Shown: piece after piece, positions 45,701 through 57,316 of the stretch
Position numbering within the stretch: the first letter of the stretch is position 1
How the letters are laid out: every line of letters starts with the position of its first letter
Source: Sphaerotilus uruguayifluvii
GTDB taxonomy: Bacteria > Pseudomonadota > Gammaproteobacteria > Burkholderiales > Burkholderiaceae_C
DNA length: 64,000 bases
Direction of reading: 5' to 3'
Assembly (NCBI RefSeq): GCF_013294065.1
Contig: NZ_JABSNM010000007.1
Coordinates: 1 to 64,000 of the forward strand
Notes under the pieces: generated by a model
What the model was told of the DNA's origin: nothing
Seen by the model: the letters and a program-made list of their open reading frames with translations, nothing else
The model's database searches: none
Made by a program: the position numbers and the translations under genes

Positions 45701-48700
45701 TGCCGGGCAGGACACGCTCGACGGCGGCGACGGCAGCGACACGCTCGACGGCGGCGACGGCAACGACACGCTGATCGACACCCGCGGGCGCAACCTGCTG
45801 CAGGGCGGCGCCGGCGACGACCGGCTCGAGGGCAGCGGAACGCTGGCCGGCGGCACCGGCGACGACACGCTGGCGGGCGCGCCGCTGTGGTCGAGCGACA
45901 CCTACCTGTTCGGCCGCGGCGACGGCCACGACCGCATCGTCGACGTCGGCCAGGTGCCGGGCGGCGACAGCACGCTCGACGACGTGCTGCAGTTCGGCGC
46001 CGGCATCGGTGCGGCCGATGTCGCGCTGCGGCGCGACGGTGCCGACCTGCGCCTGGAGATCGGCGGCAGCGACAGCGGCGACGCGGTGACGATCGCCGGC
46101 TGGTTCGACGATGCGCGCCAGCGCATCGAGCAGGTGCGCTTCGCCGACGGCACCGTCTGGACGCTCGAGACGCTGCGCGGCATGGCGACCTCGCTGCAGG
46201 GCAGCGCCGGCGACGACCGCCTGGTCGGCTGGGACGGCATCGACCAGCTCGACGGCGGCGCCGGCGCCGACACGATGACCGGCTTCGGCGGCGACGATCT
46301 CTACCGGGTCGACGATGCCGGCGACGTGGTCGTCGAGGCGGCCGGCGGCGGCATCGACCGCATCGACAGCAGCATCAGCCTGACGCTGGCCGATCAGGTC
46401 GAGCAGCTGCAGCTGCTGGGCGACGCGGCGCTCGACGGCCGCGGCAACCTGCTCGACAACCTGCTGCGCGGCAATGCCGGCGCCAACCGGATCGAGGGTC
46501 TGGCCGGAGCCGACACGCTCGACGGCGGCGCCGGCAGCGACACGCTGATCGGCGGCAGCGGCGACGACCTCTACCGGGTCGATGCGGCCGGCGACGTGGT
46601 CGTCGAGGCCGCCGGCGAGGGCCAGGACACCGTCGAGGCCGCGGTCTCGTGGCAGCTCTCGGCCGGGATCGAGGAGCTGGTGCTGACCGGCAGCGCCCGC
46701 GACGGCAGCGGCAATGCGCTGGCCAACCGGATCACCGGCAACGCCCAGGCCAACCGGCTCGACGGCGGCTCCGGCGCCGACACGCTGGTCGGCGGCGCCG
46801 GCGACGACACCTATGTCGTCGACCAGGCCGGCGACCAGATCGTCGAGCTCGACGGCGAAGGCAGCGACACCGTGCTGGCGTCGATCAGCCTGACGCTGGG
46901 CGCGACGCTGGAGAACCTGACGCTCCTCGGCAGCGCCGCGCTCGACGCCACCGGCAACGCGGCCGCCAACCGCCTGGACGGCAACGCCGCGGCCAACCGG
47001 ATCGACGGCGGCGCCGGCGCCGACACGATGGCCGGCGGTGGCGGCGACGATGTCTACCGGGTCGACGATGCGGACGACCGGATCGTCGAGCTGGCCGGCG
47101 GCGGCAACGATCTCGTCATCGCGAGCCGTTCGTGGACGCTCGCCGACCAGATCGAGCAGCTGCAGCTCGAGGGCGATGCCGCGCGGGACGGCACCGGCAA
47201 CACGCTGGCCAACCGCATCGAGGGCAACGCGCAGGCCAACCTGCTCGACGGCGGCTCGGGCGACGACACGCTGCTCGGCGGCGACGGCAACGACACGCTG
47301 CTCGGCGGCGCGGGCAACGACCTGATGAGCGGCGGCACCGGCAACGACGTCTACCGCGTCGGCTCGGCCGGCGACCGCACCGTCGAGCTCGACGGCCAGG
47401 GCACCGACCGGGTCGAGGCCGCGCTGTCGTGGACGCTGGGCGAGTCGATCGAGGAGCTGGTGCTGCTGGGCAGCTCGGCGATCGACGCCACCGGCAACGC
47501 GCTGGGCAACCGGCTCGAGGGCAACGCGGCCGACAACCGGCTCGACGGCGGCGCCGGCAACGACACGATGATCGGCGGCGCCGGCTGGGACACCTACATC
47601 GTCGACTCCGGCGGCGACCAGATCGTCGAGCTGGCCGGCGGCGGCACCGACAGCGTCATCGCCTCGGTCGACCTGACGCTGGCCGCGGAGGTCGAGAACC
47701 TGACGCTGACCGGCTCGGCGCTGCAGGGCAGCGGCAACGCGCTGCGCAACCGCCTGGTCGGCAATGCCGGCGGCAACCGGCTCGACGGCGGCGCCGGCAT
47801 CGACACGATGGTGGGCGGCGCCGGCGACGACACCTATGTCGTCGACGATGCCGGCGACCGGGTCATCGAGCTGGCCGGCGAGGGCCGCGACATCGTCGTC
47901 AGCAGCGCCGCCTGGTACACGCTCGAGGCGAACGTCGAATGGCTGAGCCTGAGCGGCAGCGCCCACATCGGCGGTGCCGGCAACGCGCTCGACAACCTGA
48001 TCGAGGGCAATGCCGGCAACAACCTGCTCGACGGCGGCGCCGGCGACGACACCCTGGTCGGCGGCGACGGCAACGACACGCTGCTGGGCAACAGCGGCAG
48101 CGACCTGATGGTCGGCGGCAACGGCGACGACCTCTACCGCATCGGCATCTTCACCGACGAGGTGGTCGAGTACGCGGGCGGCGGCCACGACACCATCGAG
48201 TCGCATGTCTCCTGGGTGCTGGGCGACCACATCGAGGACCTGATCCTGGCCGGCACCGCCTACCTGTCGGGCACCGGCAACAGCGCCGACAACCGCCTGA
48301 CCGGCAACAGCGGCTACAACTACCTCTCGGGCGGCGAAGGCAACGACACGCTCGACGGCGGCATCGGCGCCGACACGCTGGTCGGCGGCGTCGGCAACGA
48401 TGTCTTCATCGTCGACAGCTCGGCCGACGTCATCGTCGAGGACGACGGCGAAGGCACCGACCTGGTGCTGAGCAGCGCGCGCAGCTTCACGCTGGCCGAC
48501 GCGGTCGAGAACCTGCAGCTGCTGGGCAGCGCCGGCCTGGCCGCGACCGGCAACGCGCTGGGCAACACGATGACCGGCAATGCCGGCAACAACCTGCTCG
48601 ACGGCGGCGCCGGCAACGACCGCCTGCTCGGCGGCGCCGGCGACGACAGCCTGCTGGGCAACAGCGGCAACGACACGCTGATCGGGGGCAGCGGCAACGA

Positions 48701-49883
48701 CTTCTACCGCGTCGGCGCCAGCGGCGACGTGGTCATCGAGGAGGCGGGCGAAGGCATCGACACCGTCGAGGCGCACCTGAGCTGGACGCTGGGCGCCAAC
48801 ATCGAGAACCTGGTGCTGGCCACCACCGCCAGCCTCTCGGGCACCGGCAACGCGCTGGCCAACGTCATCACCGGCAATGCCGGCAACAACCAGCTCGACG
48901 GCGGCGCCGGCAGCGACACGCTGGTGGGCGGCGCCGGCAACGACATCTACCTGGTCGACGTGGCCGGCGACGTGGTCAACGAGGCCGCGGGCAACGGCTT
49001 CGACATCGTCATCAGCACCGCGACGTCGTACACGCTCAAGGCCAACATCGAGCAGCTGGCGCTCAGCGGCAACGGCGCGATCTCCGGCTGGGGCAACGAC
49101 GGCGACAACCTGATGACCGGCAGCTCCGCCGACAACCTGCTCGACGGCGGCGCCGGCAACGACACCCTCTACGGCAACGCAGGCAACGACACCCTCTACG
49201 GCAACGCCGGCGACGACTCCATGCTCGGCGGCACCGGCGACGACCTCTACCGCGTCGCCAGCGCCGGCGACACCGTCGTCGAGCTCGCCGGCGAGGGCTC
49301 CGACTCGGTCGAGGCCTACCTGAACTGGACGCTGGCCGCCAACGTCGAGAACGCCACGCTCTACGGCAGCGCCACCGCCCTGACCGGCAACGCCCTGGCC
49401 AACCGCCTCGTCGGCAACGCCCTGGCCAACTCGCTGAGCGGCGGCGACGGCGCCGACACCCTCTCGGGCGCCGCCGGCGCCGACACGCTCGCCGGCGGCA
49501 GCGGCGCCGACACCTACCTGTTCTCGCGCGGCAGCGGTGCCGACCGGGTGCAGGAGAACGACGCCAGCGCCGGCAGCACCGACCTGCTCGCCTTCTCCTC
49601 GGGCATCGCCACCGAGCAGCTCTGGTTCCGCCACCTCGGCAACGACCTGGAGGTCTCCATCATCGGCACCAGCGACAGCGTCACCATCGACGGCTGGTAC
49701 CTCGGCACGCAGCACCAGGTCGAGCAGATGCGCACCAGCGACGGCCAGACCCTGCTCGCCGCCGATGTCGACGCCCTGGTCGATGCGATGGCCGGCTTCG
49801 CCGCGCCGGCGCTCGGCCAGACCACGCTGTCGACTTCGCTGCGCACCACGCTGCAGCCGGTCATCGCGGCGGCCTGGAACTGA
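42771..49883 (+). CDS. Giant RTX (haemolysin-type calcium-binding repeat) protein
   Basis: 2370 residues from a GTG start with GGGGAAA upstream. Nearly the whole chain is repeats. Residues about 1-1170 hold six blocks of 180-200 residues, each with GGxGxDxU calcium nonapeptides ([17 protein letters not shown]), a [14 protein letters not shown] strand and an '[12 protein letters not shown]' end, the Hint-less HCBP-related unit. Residues about 1165-2240 hold twelve blocks of about 90 residues of the type [20 protein letters not shown]. The C-terminus (about the last 120 residues) is non-repetitive and could hold a type I secretion signal. Likely a secreted or surface calcium-binding adhesin or matrix protein. 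No type I secretion genes are in the window. Confidence 0.9.
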   Translation: MSTEWNGTAGDDFLDGGSGDDRIDAGAGNDFIADTSGENTLLGGTGDDLLIGRGTMAGGAGDDQIWSGDYGHADTYLFGLGDGQDSVSELGSGPAADGGTQLDTLQFGAGIGTDAVMLRRRDGDLAFVLASGESITFRDWFVDAAAQIERVVFADGSVWDRAMLRSIAIAGAGGDGADPLSGWEGSDRLDGGAGDDTLLGGAGNDTLAGGDGRDSLDGGTGNDSLSGGDGDDLLIDASGSNTLEGGAGSDLLGGSGTLAGGQGDDTLQSAQLSSADTYLFGRGDGRDTIIERGYGSAQGSTAVDRLLLGAGIDPAATAVSRSGDDLVLDFGGGDMVTLQGWFADTLARLEQIVFADGSVWGENQLALDVATLAGSDGDDRLAGWDGSDLIDGAAGDDRLEGRAGNDVLQGGDGRDTLDGGTGNDSLDGGQGNDTLLDLSGSNTLAGGAGDDLLIGRGTMAGGTGDDTLQAGAVDSADTYLFERGDGHDTLVESGYGPKQGSTTLLDRLLLGAGILPGQVDVTRQGNDLVLDIGGAEGGGDTITLKDWSVSSLNEIERIVFADGTVWTPDTIAARLIGVRGSDGDDRLDGGSGSDSLEGGAGRDTLDGREGADWLDGGAGDDLLHDESGANTLVGGQGDDRLEGRGTLVGGTGDDTMVSTDFWSGDTYRHALGDGQDRILDSGAATTLGGGIDLLELGAGIAPDAVVLERSGDDLRLVVGEGDSVTIEGWFADGTHPLEQIRFADGTVWTPATIASFSLPLVGGDGDDRLAGSDGADLIDGRGGQDTLEGGLGDDTLRGGDGDDRLEGGAGRNRLDGGAGQDWLQGSGTLAGGQGDDTLRSEATDSADTYLFEAGDGHDRIEETGLIDGSDVLQLGAGLDAATTRIVRAGSDLRLEFAGGDGVVLGGWFDDASHWIEQIRFADGSVWTLDTLRGLPIEAAGSEGGDTIAGWSGRDRISGGGGDDRLDGGDGSDTLLGDAGQDTLDGGDGSDTLDGGDGNDTLIDTRGRNLLQGGAGDDRLEGSGTLAGGTGDDTLAGAPLWSSDTYLFGRGDGHDRIVDVGQVPGGDSTLDDVLQFGAGIGAADVALRRDGADLRLEIGGSDSGDAVTIAGWFDDARQRIEQVRFADGTVWTLETLRGMATSLQGSAGDDRLVGWDGIDQLDGGAGADTMTGFGGDDLYRVDDAGDVVVEAAGGGIDRIDSSISLTLADQVEQLQLLGDAALDGRGNLLDNLLRGNAGANRIEGLAGADTLDGGAGSDTLIGGSGDDLYRVDAAGDVVVEAAGEGQDTVEAAVSWQLSAGIEELVLTGSARDGSGNALANRITGNAQANRLDGGSGADTLVGGAGDDTYVVDQAGDQIVELDGEGSDTVLASISLTLGATLENLTLLGSAALDATGNAAANRLDGNAAANRIDGGAGADTMAGGGGDDVYRVDDADDRIVELAGGGNDLVIASRSWTLADQIEQLQLEGDAARDGTGNTLANRIEGNAQANLLDGGSGDDTLLGGDGNDTLLGGAGNDLMSGGTGNDVYRVGSAGDRTVELDGQGTDRVEAALSWTLGESIEELVLLGSSAIDATGNALGNRLEGNAADNRLDGGAGNDTMIGGAGWDTYIVDSGGDQIVELAGGGTDSVIASVDLTLAAEVENLTLTGSALQGSGNALRNRLVGNAGGNRLDGGAGIDTMVGGAGDDTYVVDDAGDRVIELAGEGRDIVVSSAAWYTLEANVEWLSLSGSAHIGGAGNALDNLIEGNAGNNLLDGGAGDDTLVGGDGNDTLLGNSGSDLMVGGNGDDLYRIGIFTDEVVEYAGGGHDTIESHVSWVLGDHIEDLILAGTAYLSGTGNSADNRLTGNSGYNYLSGGEGNDTLDGGIGADTLVGGVGNDVFIVDSSADVIVEDDGEGTDLVLSSARSFTLADAVENLQLLGSAGLAATGNALGNTMTGNAGNNLLDGGAGNDRLLGGAGDDSLLGNSGNDTLIGGSGNDFYRVGASGDVVIEEAGEGIDTVEAHLSWTLGANIENLVLATTASLSGTGNALANVITGNAGNNQLDGGAGSDTLVGGAGNDIYLVDVAGDVVNEAAGNGFDIVISTATSYTLKANIEQLALSGNGAISGWGNDGDNLMTGSSADNLLDGGAGNDTLYGNAGNDTLYGNAGDDSMLGGTGDDLYRVASAGDTVVELAGEGSDSVEAYLNWTLAANVENATLYGSATALTGNALANRLVGNALANSLSGGDGADTLSGAAGADTLAGGSGADTYLFSRGSGADRVQENDASAGSTDLLAFSSGIATEQLWFRHLGNDLEVSIIGTSDSVTIDGWYLGTQHQVEQMRTSDGQTLLAADVDALVDAMAGFAAPALGQTTLSTSLRTTLQPVIAAAWN

Positions 49884-49929
49884 AGCCGACAGAAGGCCGG
49901 TGGGAGGCCGGCGGGAGGCCGGCGTCCGA

Positions 49930-51135
49930 TCAGCCCTTCAGCGCCGCGTCGGCCGACGCGGCCAGATCGGCGATCAGGTCGTCGACCGCCTCCAGGCCGA
50001 TGCACAGCCGCACCAGCGTGCCCCGGAACGGCGTGGCCAGGCTGCGCATCGCGCGGGCCTCATAAGGCACGGCCAGGCTCACCGGCCCGCCCCAGGACCA
50101 GGCGATGCGGAAGAAACGCAGGCCGTCGACGAAGGCCTCGACCGCGGCCCGGTCGAAGCGCGGATCGAGCTCCAGCGTCAGCAGCCCGGCGGCCGAGCGG
50201 CACAGCGCCGCCCAGTGCTCGTGGCCGGGCGAGCCCGGCAGCGTCGGGCTGAGCACCCGCACGAACTCCGGCCGGCCCTGCGCCCACTGCGCGATGCGCC
50301 GCGCCGCGGCGTCCTGCGCCTCGTAGCGCAGCCGCATCGAGGGCAGCCCGCGCAGCACCGCCTCGACATCGTTCATCCCCACGCCCAGGCCCAGGCGCGC
50401 ATGCGCCAGCGCCAGCCGCCGGTGCAGCGCCTCGTCGCGGCAGGCGACCGAGCCCATCAGCACGTCCGCGCCGCCCGAGGGGTACTTGGTCAGCGCGTGC
50501 ACCGTCAGGTCCACCGCCAGCCCCTCGCCCAGGTCGAAGGCGTCGAAGGCCAGGCCGGCGCCCCAGGTGTTGTCCAGCGCGACAAGCGCCTGCGGCGCGC
50601 GCTCGCGCACCCGCCGCACCAGGCCGCGCAGGTCCGGGAACTCCAGCGTGACCGAGCCCGGCGCCTCCAGCCAGACCAGCTTGGTGGCGGGCGTGAGCGC
50701 CGCCTCCAGCGAGGCCGCGTCCATCGGGTCGTAGACCCGGTGCGCGATGCCCCAGGCCTTGAGCTCGTGCGCGGCGAAGCTGCGGCTCGGGCCGTAGACG
50801 TTGTCGGGCAGCAGCAGCTCGTCGCCCGAGGCCAGCAGCGCGATGTCGACCAGCGTGATCGCCGCCAGGCCGCTGGGGGCCAGCAGGACGTGGTTCGCGC
50901 CCTCCAGCGTGGCCAGCCGCGCCTGCAGCGTCAGCGTGGTGGGCGTGCCGTGCAGGCCGTAGGTGTAGCCGCTGCCGTCGATCCACTCGGTGCGGCGCAG
51001 CGCCTCGACCGACGGGAAGAACACCGACGAGGCCTTGTGCACCGCGGGCAGCTGGGCATCGAAGCCCGCCGGCGCGGCGTACGGGTGGTGGACCTGCGCG
51101 GTCTCCGGCTGCATCGGGCGGCTGGGGGCGCTCAC
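49930..51135 (-). CDS. metC: Cystathionine beta-lyase (Cys/Met metabolism PLP enzyme)
   Basis: 401 residues from a GTG at 51135 that overlaps the rimO stop (GTGA). Fold-type I Cys/Met PLP-dependent family: [21 protein letters not shown], aspartate in [10 protein letters not shown], the PLP lysine in [16 protein letters not shown], and [22 protein letters not shown] at the end. It cleaves cystathionine to homocysteine, pyruvate and ammonia in methionine synthesis. A cystathionine gamma-lyase/synthase role cannot be excluded by sequence alone, but the [13 protein letters not shown] segment is of the MetC type. Confidence 0.88.
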   Translation of the reverse strand: MSAPSRPMQPETAQVHHPYAAPAGFDAQLPAVHKASSVFFPSVEALRRTEWIDGSGYTYGLHGTPTTLTLQARLATLEGANHVLLAPSGLAAITLVDIALLASGDELLLPDNVYGPSRSFAAHELKAWGIAHRVYDPMDAASLEAALTPATKLVWLEAPGSVTLEFPDLRGLVRRVRERAPQALVALDNTWGAGLAFDAFDLGEGLAVDLTVHALTKYPSGGADVLMGSVACRDEALHRRLALAHARLGLGVGMNDVEAVLRGLPSMRLRYEAQDAAARRIAQWAQGRPEFVRVLSPTLPGSPGHEHWAALCRSAAGLLTLELDPRFDRAAVEAFVDGLRFFRIAWSWGGPVSLAVPYEARAMRSLATPFRGTLVRLCIGLEAVDDLIADLAASADAALKG

Positions 51136-52511
51136 AGCAGCTCGCCGATCAGGTCGTGGCCGAGCACACCGTTGATGCGCACCCGCGCGAACTCGCCCAC
51201 CTTCATCGTGCGCGAGGCCTTGGACGGCGGCAGGATCTTCACGGTGCCGTCGATCTCGGGCGCATCGGCGTAGGTGCGCGCGACGCCGCCGCGGCGGCCC
51301 AGCGCCGGGGCGCTGTCGACCAGCACCTGCATCGTCGCGCCCACGCGCGACTTCAGCTTCTCGATCGAGACCTGCTCGGCCACCGCCATGAAGCGCGCGC
51401 GGCGCTCCTCGCGCACCGCGTCGGGCAGCGCGCCGGGCAGCTCATTGGCGGCGGCCCCGTCGACCGGCGAGTAGGCGAAGCAGCCGGCGCGGTCGATCTT
51501 CGCCTCCTTCAGGAAGTCGAGCAGGTACTCGAACTCGGCTTCGGTCTCGCCGGGGAAGCCGGCGATGAAGGTCGAGCGCACCACCAGGTCCGGGCAGAGC
51601 TCGCGCCACTTCAGCAGGCGCTCGAGGTTCTTCTCGCCGCTGGCCGGGCGCTTCATGCGCTTGAGCACATCCGGGTGCGCGTGCTGGAAGGGCACGTCGA
51701 GGTAGGGCAGCACCAGGCCCTCGGCCATCATCGGGATGATCTCGTCGACATGCGGGTACGGATAGACATAGTGCAGCCGCACCCAGGCGCCATAGGGCCT
51801 GGCGATCTCGCCCAGCTTGGCCACCAGGTCGAGCATGCGGGTCTTGACCGGCGTGCCGTCCCAGAAGCCGGTGCGGTACTTCACGTCCACGCCGTAGGCC
51901 GAGGTGTCCTGGCTGATGACGAGCAGCTCCTTCACGCCGCCCTCGAACAGCGCGCGGGCCTCGCTCAGCACATCGCCCACCGGGCGCGAGACCAGGTCGC
52001 CGCGCATCGACGGGATGATGCAGAAGCTGCAGCGGTGGTTGCAGCCCTCGCTGATCTTCAGGTAGGCGTAGTGCTTCGGGGTCAGCTTGACGCCGGCGGC
52101 CGGCACCAGGTCGATGAAGGGGTCGTGCGGCTTCGGGACATGCTGGTGCACCGCGTCCATCACCTCCTGGGTGGCGTGCGGACCGGTCACCGCCAGCACC
52201 TTGGGGTGAACCTGGCGCACCAGGTTCTCGCCGCCGTCGGCGGTGCGCGAGCCCAGGCAGCCGGTGACGATCACCTTGCCGTTCTCGGCCAGCGCCTCGC
52301 CGATGGTGTCCAGGCTTTCCTTGACCGCATCGTCGATGAAGCCGCAGGTGTTGACGATCACCAGGTCGGCGCCCTGGAAGGTCTTGCTGGTGGCATAGCC
52401 CTCGGCCGAGAGCTGGGTCAGGATCAGCTCGGAGTCGGTCAGGGCCTTCGGGCAGCCGAGGCTCACGAAGCCGATGCGCGGGGTGGAGTCGTGCGGGGGA
52501 GTGTTCTGCAT
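51132..52511 (-). CDS. rimO: Ribosomal protein uS12 methylthiotransferase
   Basis: 459 residues, full length. N-terminal MTTase domain with cluster cysteines ([37 protein letters not shown]); radical-SAM motif in [22 protein letters not shown]-terminal TRAM domain ([20 protein letters not shown]). It methylthiolates Asp88 of ribosomal protein S12. The downstream metC start overlaps its stop. It is divergent from the polysaccharide deacetylase gene, with start codons only 5 to 17 bases apart. Confidence 0.97.
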   Translation of the reverse strand: MQNTPPHDSTPRIGFVSLGCPKALTDSELILTQLSAEGYATSKTFQGADLVIVNTCGFIDDAVKESLDTIGEALAENGKVIVTGCLGSRTADGGENLVRQVHPKVLAVTGPHATQEVMDAVHQHVPKPHDPFIDLVPAAGVKLTPKHYAYLKISEGCNHRCSFCIIPSMRGDLVSRPVGDVLSEARALFEGGVKELLVISQDTSAYGVDVKYRTGFWDGTPVKTRMLDLVAKLGEIARPYGAWVRLHYVYPYPHVDEIIPMMAEGLVLPYLDVPFQHAHPDVLKRMKRPASGEKNLERLLKWRELCPDLVVRSTFIAGFPGETEAEFEYLLDFLKEAKIDRAGCFAYSPVDGAAANELPGALPDAVREERRARFMAVAEQVSIEKLKSRVGATMQVLVDSAPALGRRGGVARTYADAPEIDGTVKILPPSKASRTMKVGEFARVRINGVLGHDLIGELL

Positions 52512-52516
52512 GGGGC

Positions 52517-53323
52517 ATGATTGTGCCTATGGTCCGACCGCCGGTTCTCCCCGTGTTTCCTGTCCTCCCTGTCCTGCTCATGGCACTGGCGCCGGCACTG
52601 GCGCTGCCCCCCGCGGTCTCCGCCCAGGTTCCCGCCCTGCCCGCCACCGTGGCCACCGCCGCGCACCTCACCGAGGTCCACCAGCGCCTCGACACCCGCG
52701 CCGCCGACCATGCGCGCGATGTCGCGCTGACGCTGGACGCCTGCAGCGGCGCGGTCGACCAGGGGCTGCTCGATACCCTGGTGCGGCTGCGCATCCCGGC
52801 CACGCTGTTCGTGACGCAGCGCTGGCTGCGGCGCCATCCCGACACGGTGGCCTGGCTGCAGGCGCGTGCCGCGCAGTTCGAGATCGAGAACCACGGCGCG
52901 CGCCATGTGCCGGCCGTCGTCGGCCGCTCGCTCTACGGCATGAGCGGCCCGGCCAGCGTGGAGGGCGTGACGCAGGAGGTGCGCGGCGGCCGCGACGCGA
53001 TCGTGCAGGCGCTGGGCAGCACGCCGCGCTGGTACCGCGGCGCCGGCGCCCGCTACGACAGCGTCAGCCTGAAGGCGATCGAGGGCCAGGGCCTGCGCGT
53101 CGCCGGCTTCAGCGTCAACGTCGACGACGGCGCCTCGCTGCCGGCGCCGCGGGTGGCCGCGCGGCTGCACCGCGTCCAGCCCGGCGACATCCTGCTCGCC
53201 CACCTCAACCATCCGTCGGCCGGCACCGGCGCCGGGCTGGCGCAGGCGCTGCCGGAACTGCAGCGCCAGGGCCTGCGCTTCGTGCGCCTGTCCGACGCGG
53301 CCGGCGTGATCACCCTGCCCTGA
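52517..53323 (+). CDS. Polysaccharide deacetylase-family protein, exported
   Basis: 268 residues; the ATG at 52529 ([18 protein letters not shown]) is an equally good start. A hydrophobic signal peptide ends near PPAVSAQ. The NodB-like domain has [14 protein letters not shown] in place of the usual T-F-D-D-G, and the metal-binding pair in EIENHGARH, followed by [14 protein letters not shown]. It probably removes acetyl groups from a cell-envelope or extracellular polysaccharide, although one of the two usual acidic residues is replaced by alanine. Confidence 0.82.
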   Translation: MIVPMVRPPVLPVFPVLPVLLMALAPALALPPAVSAQVPALPATVATAAHLTEVHQRLDTRAADHARDVALTLDACSGAVDQGLLDTLVRLRIPATLFVTQRWLRRHPDTVAWLQARAAQFEIENHGARHVPAVVGRSLYGMSGPASVEGVTQEVRGGRDAIVQALGSTPRWYRGAGARYDSVSLKAIEGQGLRVAGFSVNVDDGASLPAPRVAARLHRVQPGDILLAHLNHPSAGTGAGLAQALPELQRQGLRFVRLSDAAGVITLP

Positions 53324-53345
53324 ATCCGCTTCGAGGACCGCCGCG

Positions 53346-53780
53346 ATGCCTCCTGCCGACGCCTGGCCGATCGATCTGATGGAGGCGCCCGACGAGGCGC
53401 TGCGCCAGGCGATCGCACGCCCGCTGATCGACTTCAACACCGCTGCGGCCGGCCCGAGCGGGCACCGGACGCTGGCCCTGGGCGTGCGCGACGCGGCGGG
53501 CCGGGTGCAGGGCGGGCTCTGGGGCGCCACCGCACACGGCTGGCTCTACACGCAGATGCTGGCGGTGCCGGCGGCCGCGCGCGGCCAGGGCCTGGGCCGC
53601 CGGCTGATGCTCGCCGCCGAGGCCGAGGCGCGCCGCCGCGGCTGCCGCCACGCCTGGGTCGACACGCAGTTCGGCGCGCGCGGCTTCTACGAGCGGCTGG
53701 GCTATGTCGCCTTCGGCGAGCTGCCCGACTACCCGCCCGGCTTCGTGCGCACCTTCCTGCGCAAGACCCTGACCCCGTGA
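53346..53780 (+). CDS. GNAT-family N-acetyltransferase
   Basis: 144 residues. The acetyl-CoA binding motif A is [28 protein letters not shown] (R-G-Q-G-L-G-R core), followed by [26 protein letters not shown]. The N-terminus [21 protein letters not shown] matches the small group often annotated as GNAT without known substrate. Its stop overlaps the GTG of mnmC by 3 bases, so the two are probably cotranscribed. Confidence 0.85.
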   Translation: MPPADAWPIDLMEAPDEALRQAIARPLIDFNTAAAGPSGHRTLALGVRDAAGRVQGGLWGATAHGWLYTQMLAVPAAARGQGLGRRLMLAAEAEARRRGCRHAWVDTQFGARGFYERLGYVAFGELPDYPPGFVRTFLRKTLTP

Positions 53781-55786
53781 TCCCCGCGACGATGTCCGCC
53801 CCTTCCGCCTCTGCCCCTGCCGCTTCCGCCGCCTCCGCCGGCCTCAGCCCCGCCCGGGTCGCCTTCGACGCCGACGGCACGCCCTGCGCGCCCGACTACG
53901 GCGACGTCTACCACACCGCCGCCGGCGCCTTCGCGCAGGCGCGTCATGTCTTCCTGGCCGGCAACGGCCTGCCCGGGCGCTGGCAGGGCCGCGAGCGCTT
54001 CGTGATCCTGGAGACCGGCTTCGGCCTGGGCAACAACTTTCTCGCCACCTGGGCGGCCTGGCGGGCGGATCCGCAGCGCTGCGAGCGGCTGGTCTTCATC
54101 TCGCTGGAGAAGCACCCGCTCACGCCCGGGGACCTGGCGCGCGTGCACCGCGCCAGCGAGGAGACGGCGCTGGCGGCCGAGCTGGTCGCGCAGTGGCCGC
54201 CGCTGACGCCCGACCTGCACGCGCTCGACTTCGAGGGCGGCCGGGTGCAGCTGCTGCTGGTCTTCGGCGACGCGCTGCAGACGCTGCCCGGGCTGCAGGC
54301 CGAGGCCGATGCGCTCTACCTCGACGGCTTCGCGCCCTCGCGCAATGCGGAGCTGTGGAGCGCCGAGCTGTTCCGCCGGCTCGCCCGCCTGGTCGCGCCC
54401 GGCGCCACCGCCGCGACCTGGAGCGCGGCGCGGGCGGTGCGCGACGGGCTGGCCTCGATCGGCTTCGCGGTCGAGCGCGCGCCCGGCTTCGGCGGCAAGC
54501 GCGACATCACGGTGGCGCGCCACGCGCCGCGCTTCGTGCCGCCACGGCCCGCCGCGTGGCGACCGCCGCACGCCGGACCGCGCCAGGCGCTGGTGATCGG
54601 CGCGGGTCTGGCCGGCGCGGCCGCGGCGCACGGCCTGCTGCGCCAGGGCTGGCAGGTCGAGGTGATCGACCGCCAGGCCGCGCCGGCGGCCGAGACCTCG
54701 GGCAATCCCGGCGGGCTGATGCACGGCATCTTCAACGCGCCCGACAGCCTGCACGCGCGCTGGTTCCGCGCCGCGGCGCTGCGCACCGCGCGGCTGGCCG
54801 CACCGGCGCTGGCCAGCGGCCGCGTGGCCGGCCGGCTCGACGGCTTCCTGCGGCTGGAGCCGCGGCTGGACGAGGCCCGCGCCCGCGGGCAGCTCGCCGC
54901 GGTCGGTCTGCCCGCCGACTGGATAGCCTGGCAGGACGCCGAGGCCGCAGCCGCCTTCAGCGGTCTGACGGGCGATGAGCCCTGCGGCGGCTGGCAGTTC
55001 CGCCAGGGCGGCTGGCTCTCGCCGGCCGACTGGAGCCGCCACCTGCTGCAAGGCGCCACCTTCCGCGGCGGCCTGGCGGTGCAGCGGCTGCAGCGCGAGA
55101 ACGGCCTGTGGCAGGCGCTGGACGCGGACGGCCGGGTGCTGGCGGCCGCGCCGGTGCTGGTGGTCGCCGCGGCGCTGGGCAGCCCGGCGCTGCTGCAGGA
55201 CCGCGCCCGGCTGCCGCTGGTGCCGGTGCGGGGCCAGACCACGGTGCTGCCCGCGGGCTGGCCGGGGCTGCGGGTGCGGCCTTCGCAGCTGCGCCCGCTC
55301 TCCGGCCAGGGCTATGCCCTGGCGCTGCCCGACGGCCGGGTGCTGACCGGCGCGACCACCCAGCATGACGACCCCGACCCGCAGGTGCGCGCGGCCGACC
55401 ACCGCCACAACCTGCAGCGTGCGCAGCGCCTGGGGCTGGTCGCGGCCGGCGCCGCTCTGGCGAGCCTGGATGACCAGGGGGATCTGGACGGCCGGGTCGG
55501 CTGGCGCGCGGTCACGCCGGACCGGCTGCCGCTGGCCGGGCCGCCGGTGGACGAGGCCGCGCTGGCCGCCGCCGCTTCCGGTCGCCAGCGCCTGGACGCG
55601 CTGCGGCTGCGTCCGCGTCTGCATGACGGACAAGGCGGCCTCTATCTGCTGACCGGCCTGGGCTCGCGCGGGCTGGCCAGCGCGGCGCTGGCCGGCGAGG
55701 TGCTGGCGACCTGGATCACCGGTGCGCCCTGCCCGGTCGCCGCCGACCTGCGCGACGCGATCGATCCGGCACGCCGGACCGGCTGA
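53777..55786 (+). CDS. mnmC: Bifunctional tRNA 5-methylaminomethyl-2-thiouridine biosynthesis protein
   Basis: 669 residues from a GTG overlapping the GNAT stop; the ATG at 53792 is an alternative, and neither has a clear ribosome binding site. N-terminal methyltransferase domain: [36 protein letters not shown], and [18 protein letters not shown]-terminal FAD-dependent oxidase: [31 protein letters not shown] and [16 protein letters not shown]. It makes the last steps of mnm5s2U at tRNA position 34. Both halves look intact. Confidence 0.95.
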   Translation: MIPATMSAPSASAPAASAASAGLSPARVAFDADGTPCAPDYGDVYHTAAGAFAQARHVFLAGNGLPGRWQGRERFVILETGFGLGNNFLATWAAWRADPQRCERLVFISLEKHPLTPGDLARVHRASEETALAAELVAQWPPLTPDLHALDFEGGRVQLLLVFGDALQTLPGLQAEADALYLDGFAPSRNAELWSAELFRRLARLVAPGATAATWSAARAVRDGLASIGFAVERAPGFGGKRDITVARHAPRFVPPRPAAWRPPHAGPRQALVIGAGLAGAAAAHGLLRQGWQVEVIDRQAAPAAETSGNPGGLMHGIFNAPDSLHARWFRAAALRTARLAAPALASGRVAGRLDGFLRLEPRLDEARARGQLAAVGLPADWIAWQDAEAAAAFSGLTGDEPCGGWQFRQGGWLSPADWSRHLLQGATFRGGLAVQRLQRENGLWQALDADGRVLAAAPVLVVAAALGSPALLQDRARLPLVPVRGQTTVLPAGWPGLRVRPSQLRPLSGQGYALALPDGRVLTGATTQHDDPDPQVRAADHRHNLQRAQRLGLVAAGAALASLDDQGDLDGRVGWRAVTPDRLPLAGPPVDEAALAAAASGRQRLDALRLRPRLHDGQGGLYLLTGLGSRGLASAALAGEVLATWITGAPCPVAADLRDAIDPARRTG

Positions 55787-55822
55787 CCCGAGCCGGCCGG
55801 GCAGGCCGCTGGCCAGAAAAGG

Positions 55823-55849
55823 AAGGCGACCGCGGATCGCGGTCGCCTT
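55823..55849. terminator. Bidirectional terminator between mnmC and rmuC
   Basis: AAGGCGACCGCG (55823-55834) and CGCGGTCGCCTT (55838-55849) form a 12-base stem with a three-base loop, flanked by an A run on the left. It lies between two convergent genes and can serve both. Confidence 0.82.
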
Positions 55850-55998
55850 GTCAAGCGGCGGGATCGATCAGGACGAACGCCCCGCCGAGTGGAACGGCTG
55901 GAAAACGCGGATCCGCCAGGACGACGGATTCGCGCGTTCGAGCCTACCCGGATCGCGGGGTCCCCAGAAGCCGGCACGGCCCCCGCAGTCAGGGGGAA

Positions 55999-57303
55999 TC
56001 AGTCGCCCGGCGGCGACAGCGGCGACGCTCCGCCCTGGGACGGTGCATCGGACAGGTCGGCATGCCCCTCGACCGAGCGCAGCTGGCGCGCCATCGCGCG
56101 GGTGCGCACCTCGGCCGACTCGATGCTGGAGCTGGCCTCCTGCAGCTTGCGCCGCGTCTTCTCGAGCACCTCGCCGAAGCGGGCGAACTCGGTCTTGACG
56201 CCGCCGAGGATCTTCCAGACCTCGGTCGAGCGCTGCTCCAGCGCCAGCGTGCGAAAGCCCATCTGCAGGCTGCCGAGCATCGCCAGCAGCGTGGTGGGCC
56301 CGGCCAGCGTCACATGGTGCTCGCGCTGCAGCCGCTCGAAGAGGCCGGGCCGGCGCAGCAGCTCGGCATAGAGCCCCTCGGTCGGAACGAAGAGCACCGC
56401 GAAGTCGGTGGTGTGCGGCGGTGCCAGGTACTTGGCGGCGATGGTGCGCGCCTCGTCGCGGATGCGCGCCTCCAGCGCCCGCGCGGCGGATTCGGCCGCG
56501 TCGCGGTCGGCGCGGTCCTGCGCGTCGAGCAGCCTCTCGAAGTCCTCGCGCGGGAACTTGGCGTCGATCGGCAGCCAGACCGGCGCCTCGCCCGGCAGCG
56601 CGCCGCGCCCGGGCAGGCGGATGGCGAACTCGACGCGCTCGCGACTGCCGGGCACGGTCGCCACGTTGACCGCGTACTGCTGCGGCGTGAAGACCTGCTC
56701 GAGCAGCGCGGCGAGCTGCACCTCGCCCAGGATGCCGCGCGTCTTGACGTTGCCCAGCACCCGGCGCAGGTCGCCCACGCCCTGCGCCAGCGTCTGCATC
56801 TCGCCCAGGCCGCGGTGCACCTGCTCCAGCCGCTCGGCCACCAGCCGGAAGCTCTCGCCCAGGCGGGTCTCCAGCGTCGACTGCAGCCGCTCGTCGACGG
56901 TGGCACGCATCTGGTCGAGCTGCTGCTCCACCGTGCGCTGCAGGGCCTGCAGCCGGCGCTCGCTGGCCTCGGCCAGGCGGTGCAGGTGCTCGTCCTGGGT
57001 GCGCAGCGCCTCGCCCGACTGGGTCATCAGCAGGCGCTGCAGCTGCGCGAGCTGCGCGTTCGACTCCTGGCGCAGGCCGCGCGCGCTGGCCTGGACCTCG
57101 GCGCGCAGCTCGCGCTCGACGCGCTCGCTGTGAGCGTGGCCGGCGTCGATCACCGCGTCGCTCAGCTCCTGAAGACGCTCGGCCAGCCGGGCCTCCATCT
57201 GCGGATCCGCCGCGGCCGGCGGCGCCGGTCGCAGCAGCAGCCAGGCCAGCAGGCCGGACTGCGCCAGCCCCAGCGCCAGCAGCGCCGTCTCGAGACCGCT
57301 CAT
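55999..57303 (-). CDS. rmuC: DNA recombination protein RmuC
   Basis: 434 residues. An N-terminal membrane helix (LALGLAQSGLLAWLLLRP) is followed by a long coiled coil (about 35-170) and the RmuC nuclease-like domain with LGNVKTRGILGEVQLAALLEQ, PVWLPIDAKFPREDFERLLDAQ and FVPTEGLYAELLRRPGLFERL. RmuC limits recombination between inverted repeats. It is preceded by yceH, 13 bases upstream on the same strand. Confidence 0.95.
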   Translation of the reverse strand: MSGLETALLALGLAQSGLLAWLLLRPAPPAAADPQMEARLAERLQELSDAVIDAGHAHSERVERELRAEVQASARGLRQESNAQLAQLQRLLMTQSGEALRTQDEHLHRLAEASERRLQALQRTVEQQLDQMRATVDERLQSTLETRLGESFRLVAERLEQVHRGLGEMQTLAQGVGDLRRVLGNVKTRGILGEVQLAALLEQVFTPQQYAVNVATVPGSRERVEFAIRLPGRGALPGEAPVWLPIDAKFPREDFERLLDAQDRADRDAAESAARALEARIRDEARTIAAKYLAPPHTTDFAVLFVPTEGLYAELLRRPGLFERLQREHHVTLAGPTTLLAMLGSLQMGFRTLALEQRSTEVWKILGGVKTEFARFGEVLEKTRRKLQEASSSIESAEVRTRAMARQLRSVEGHADLSDAPSQGGASPLSPPGD

Positions 57304-57316
57304 GCGCCGCCGTGCA

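Noticed and set aside
42627..49715. A 2362-codon open frame antisense to the RTX gene
   Set aside because: Its translation is low-complexity Ala/Val/Gly/Asp repeats mirroring the GC-rich repeats of the sense strand. The sense frame has recognisable calcium-binding nonapeptides, a ribosome binding site and a unique C-terminus.
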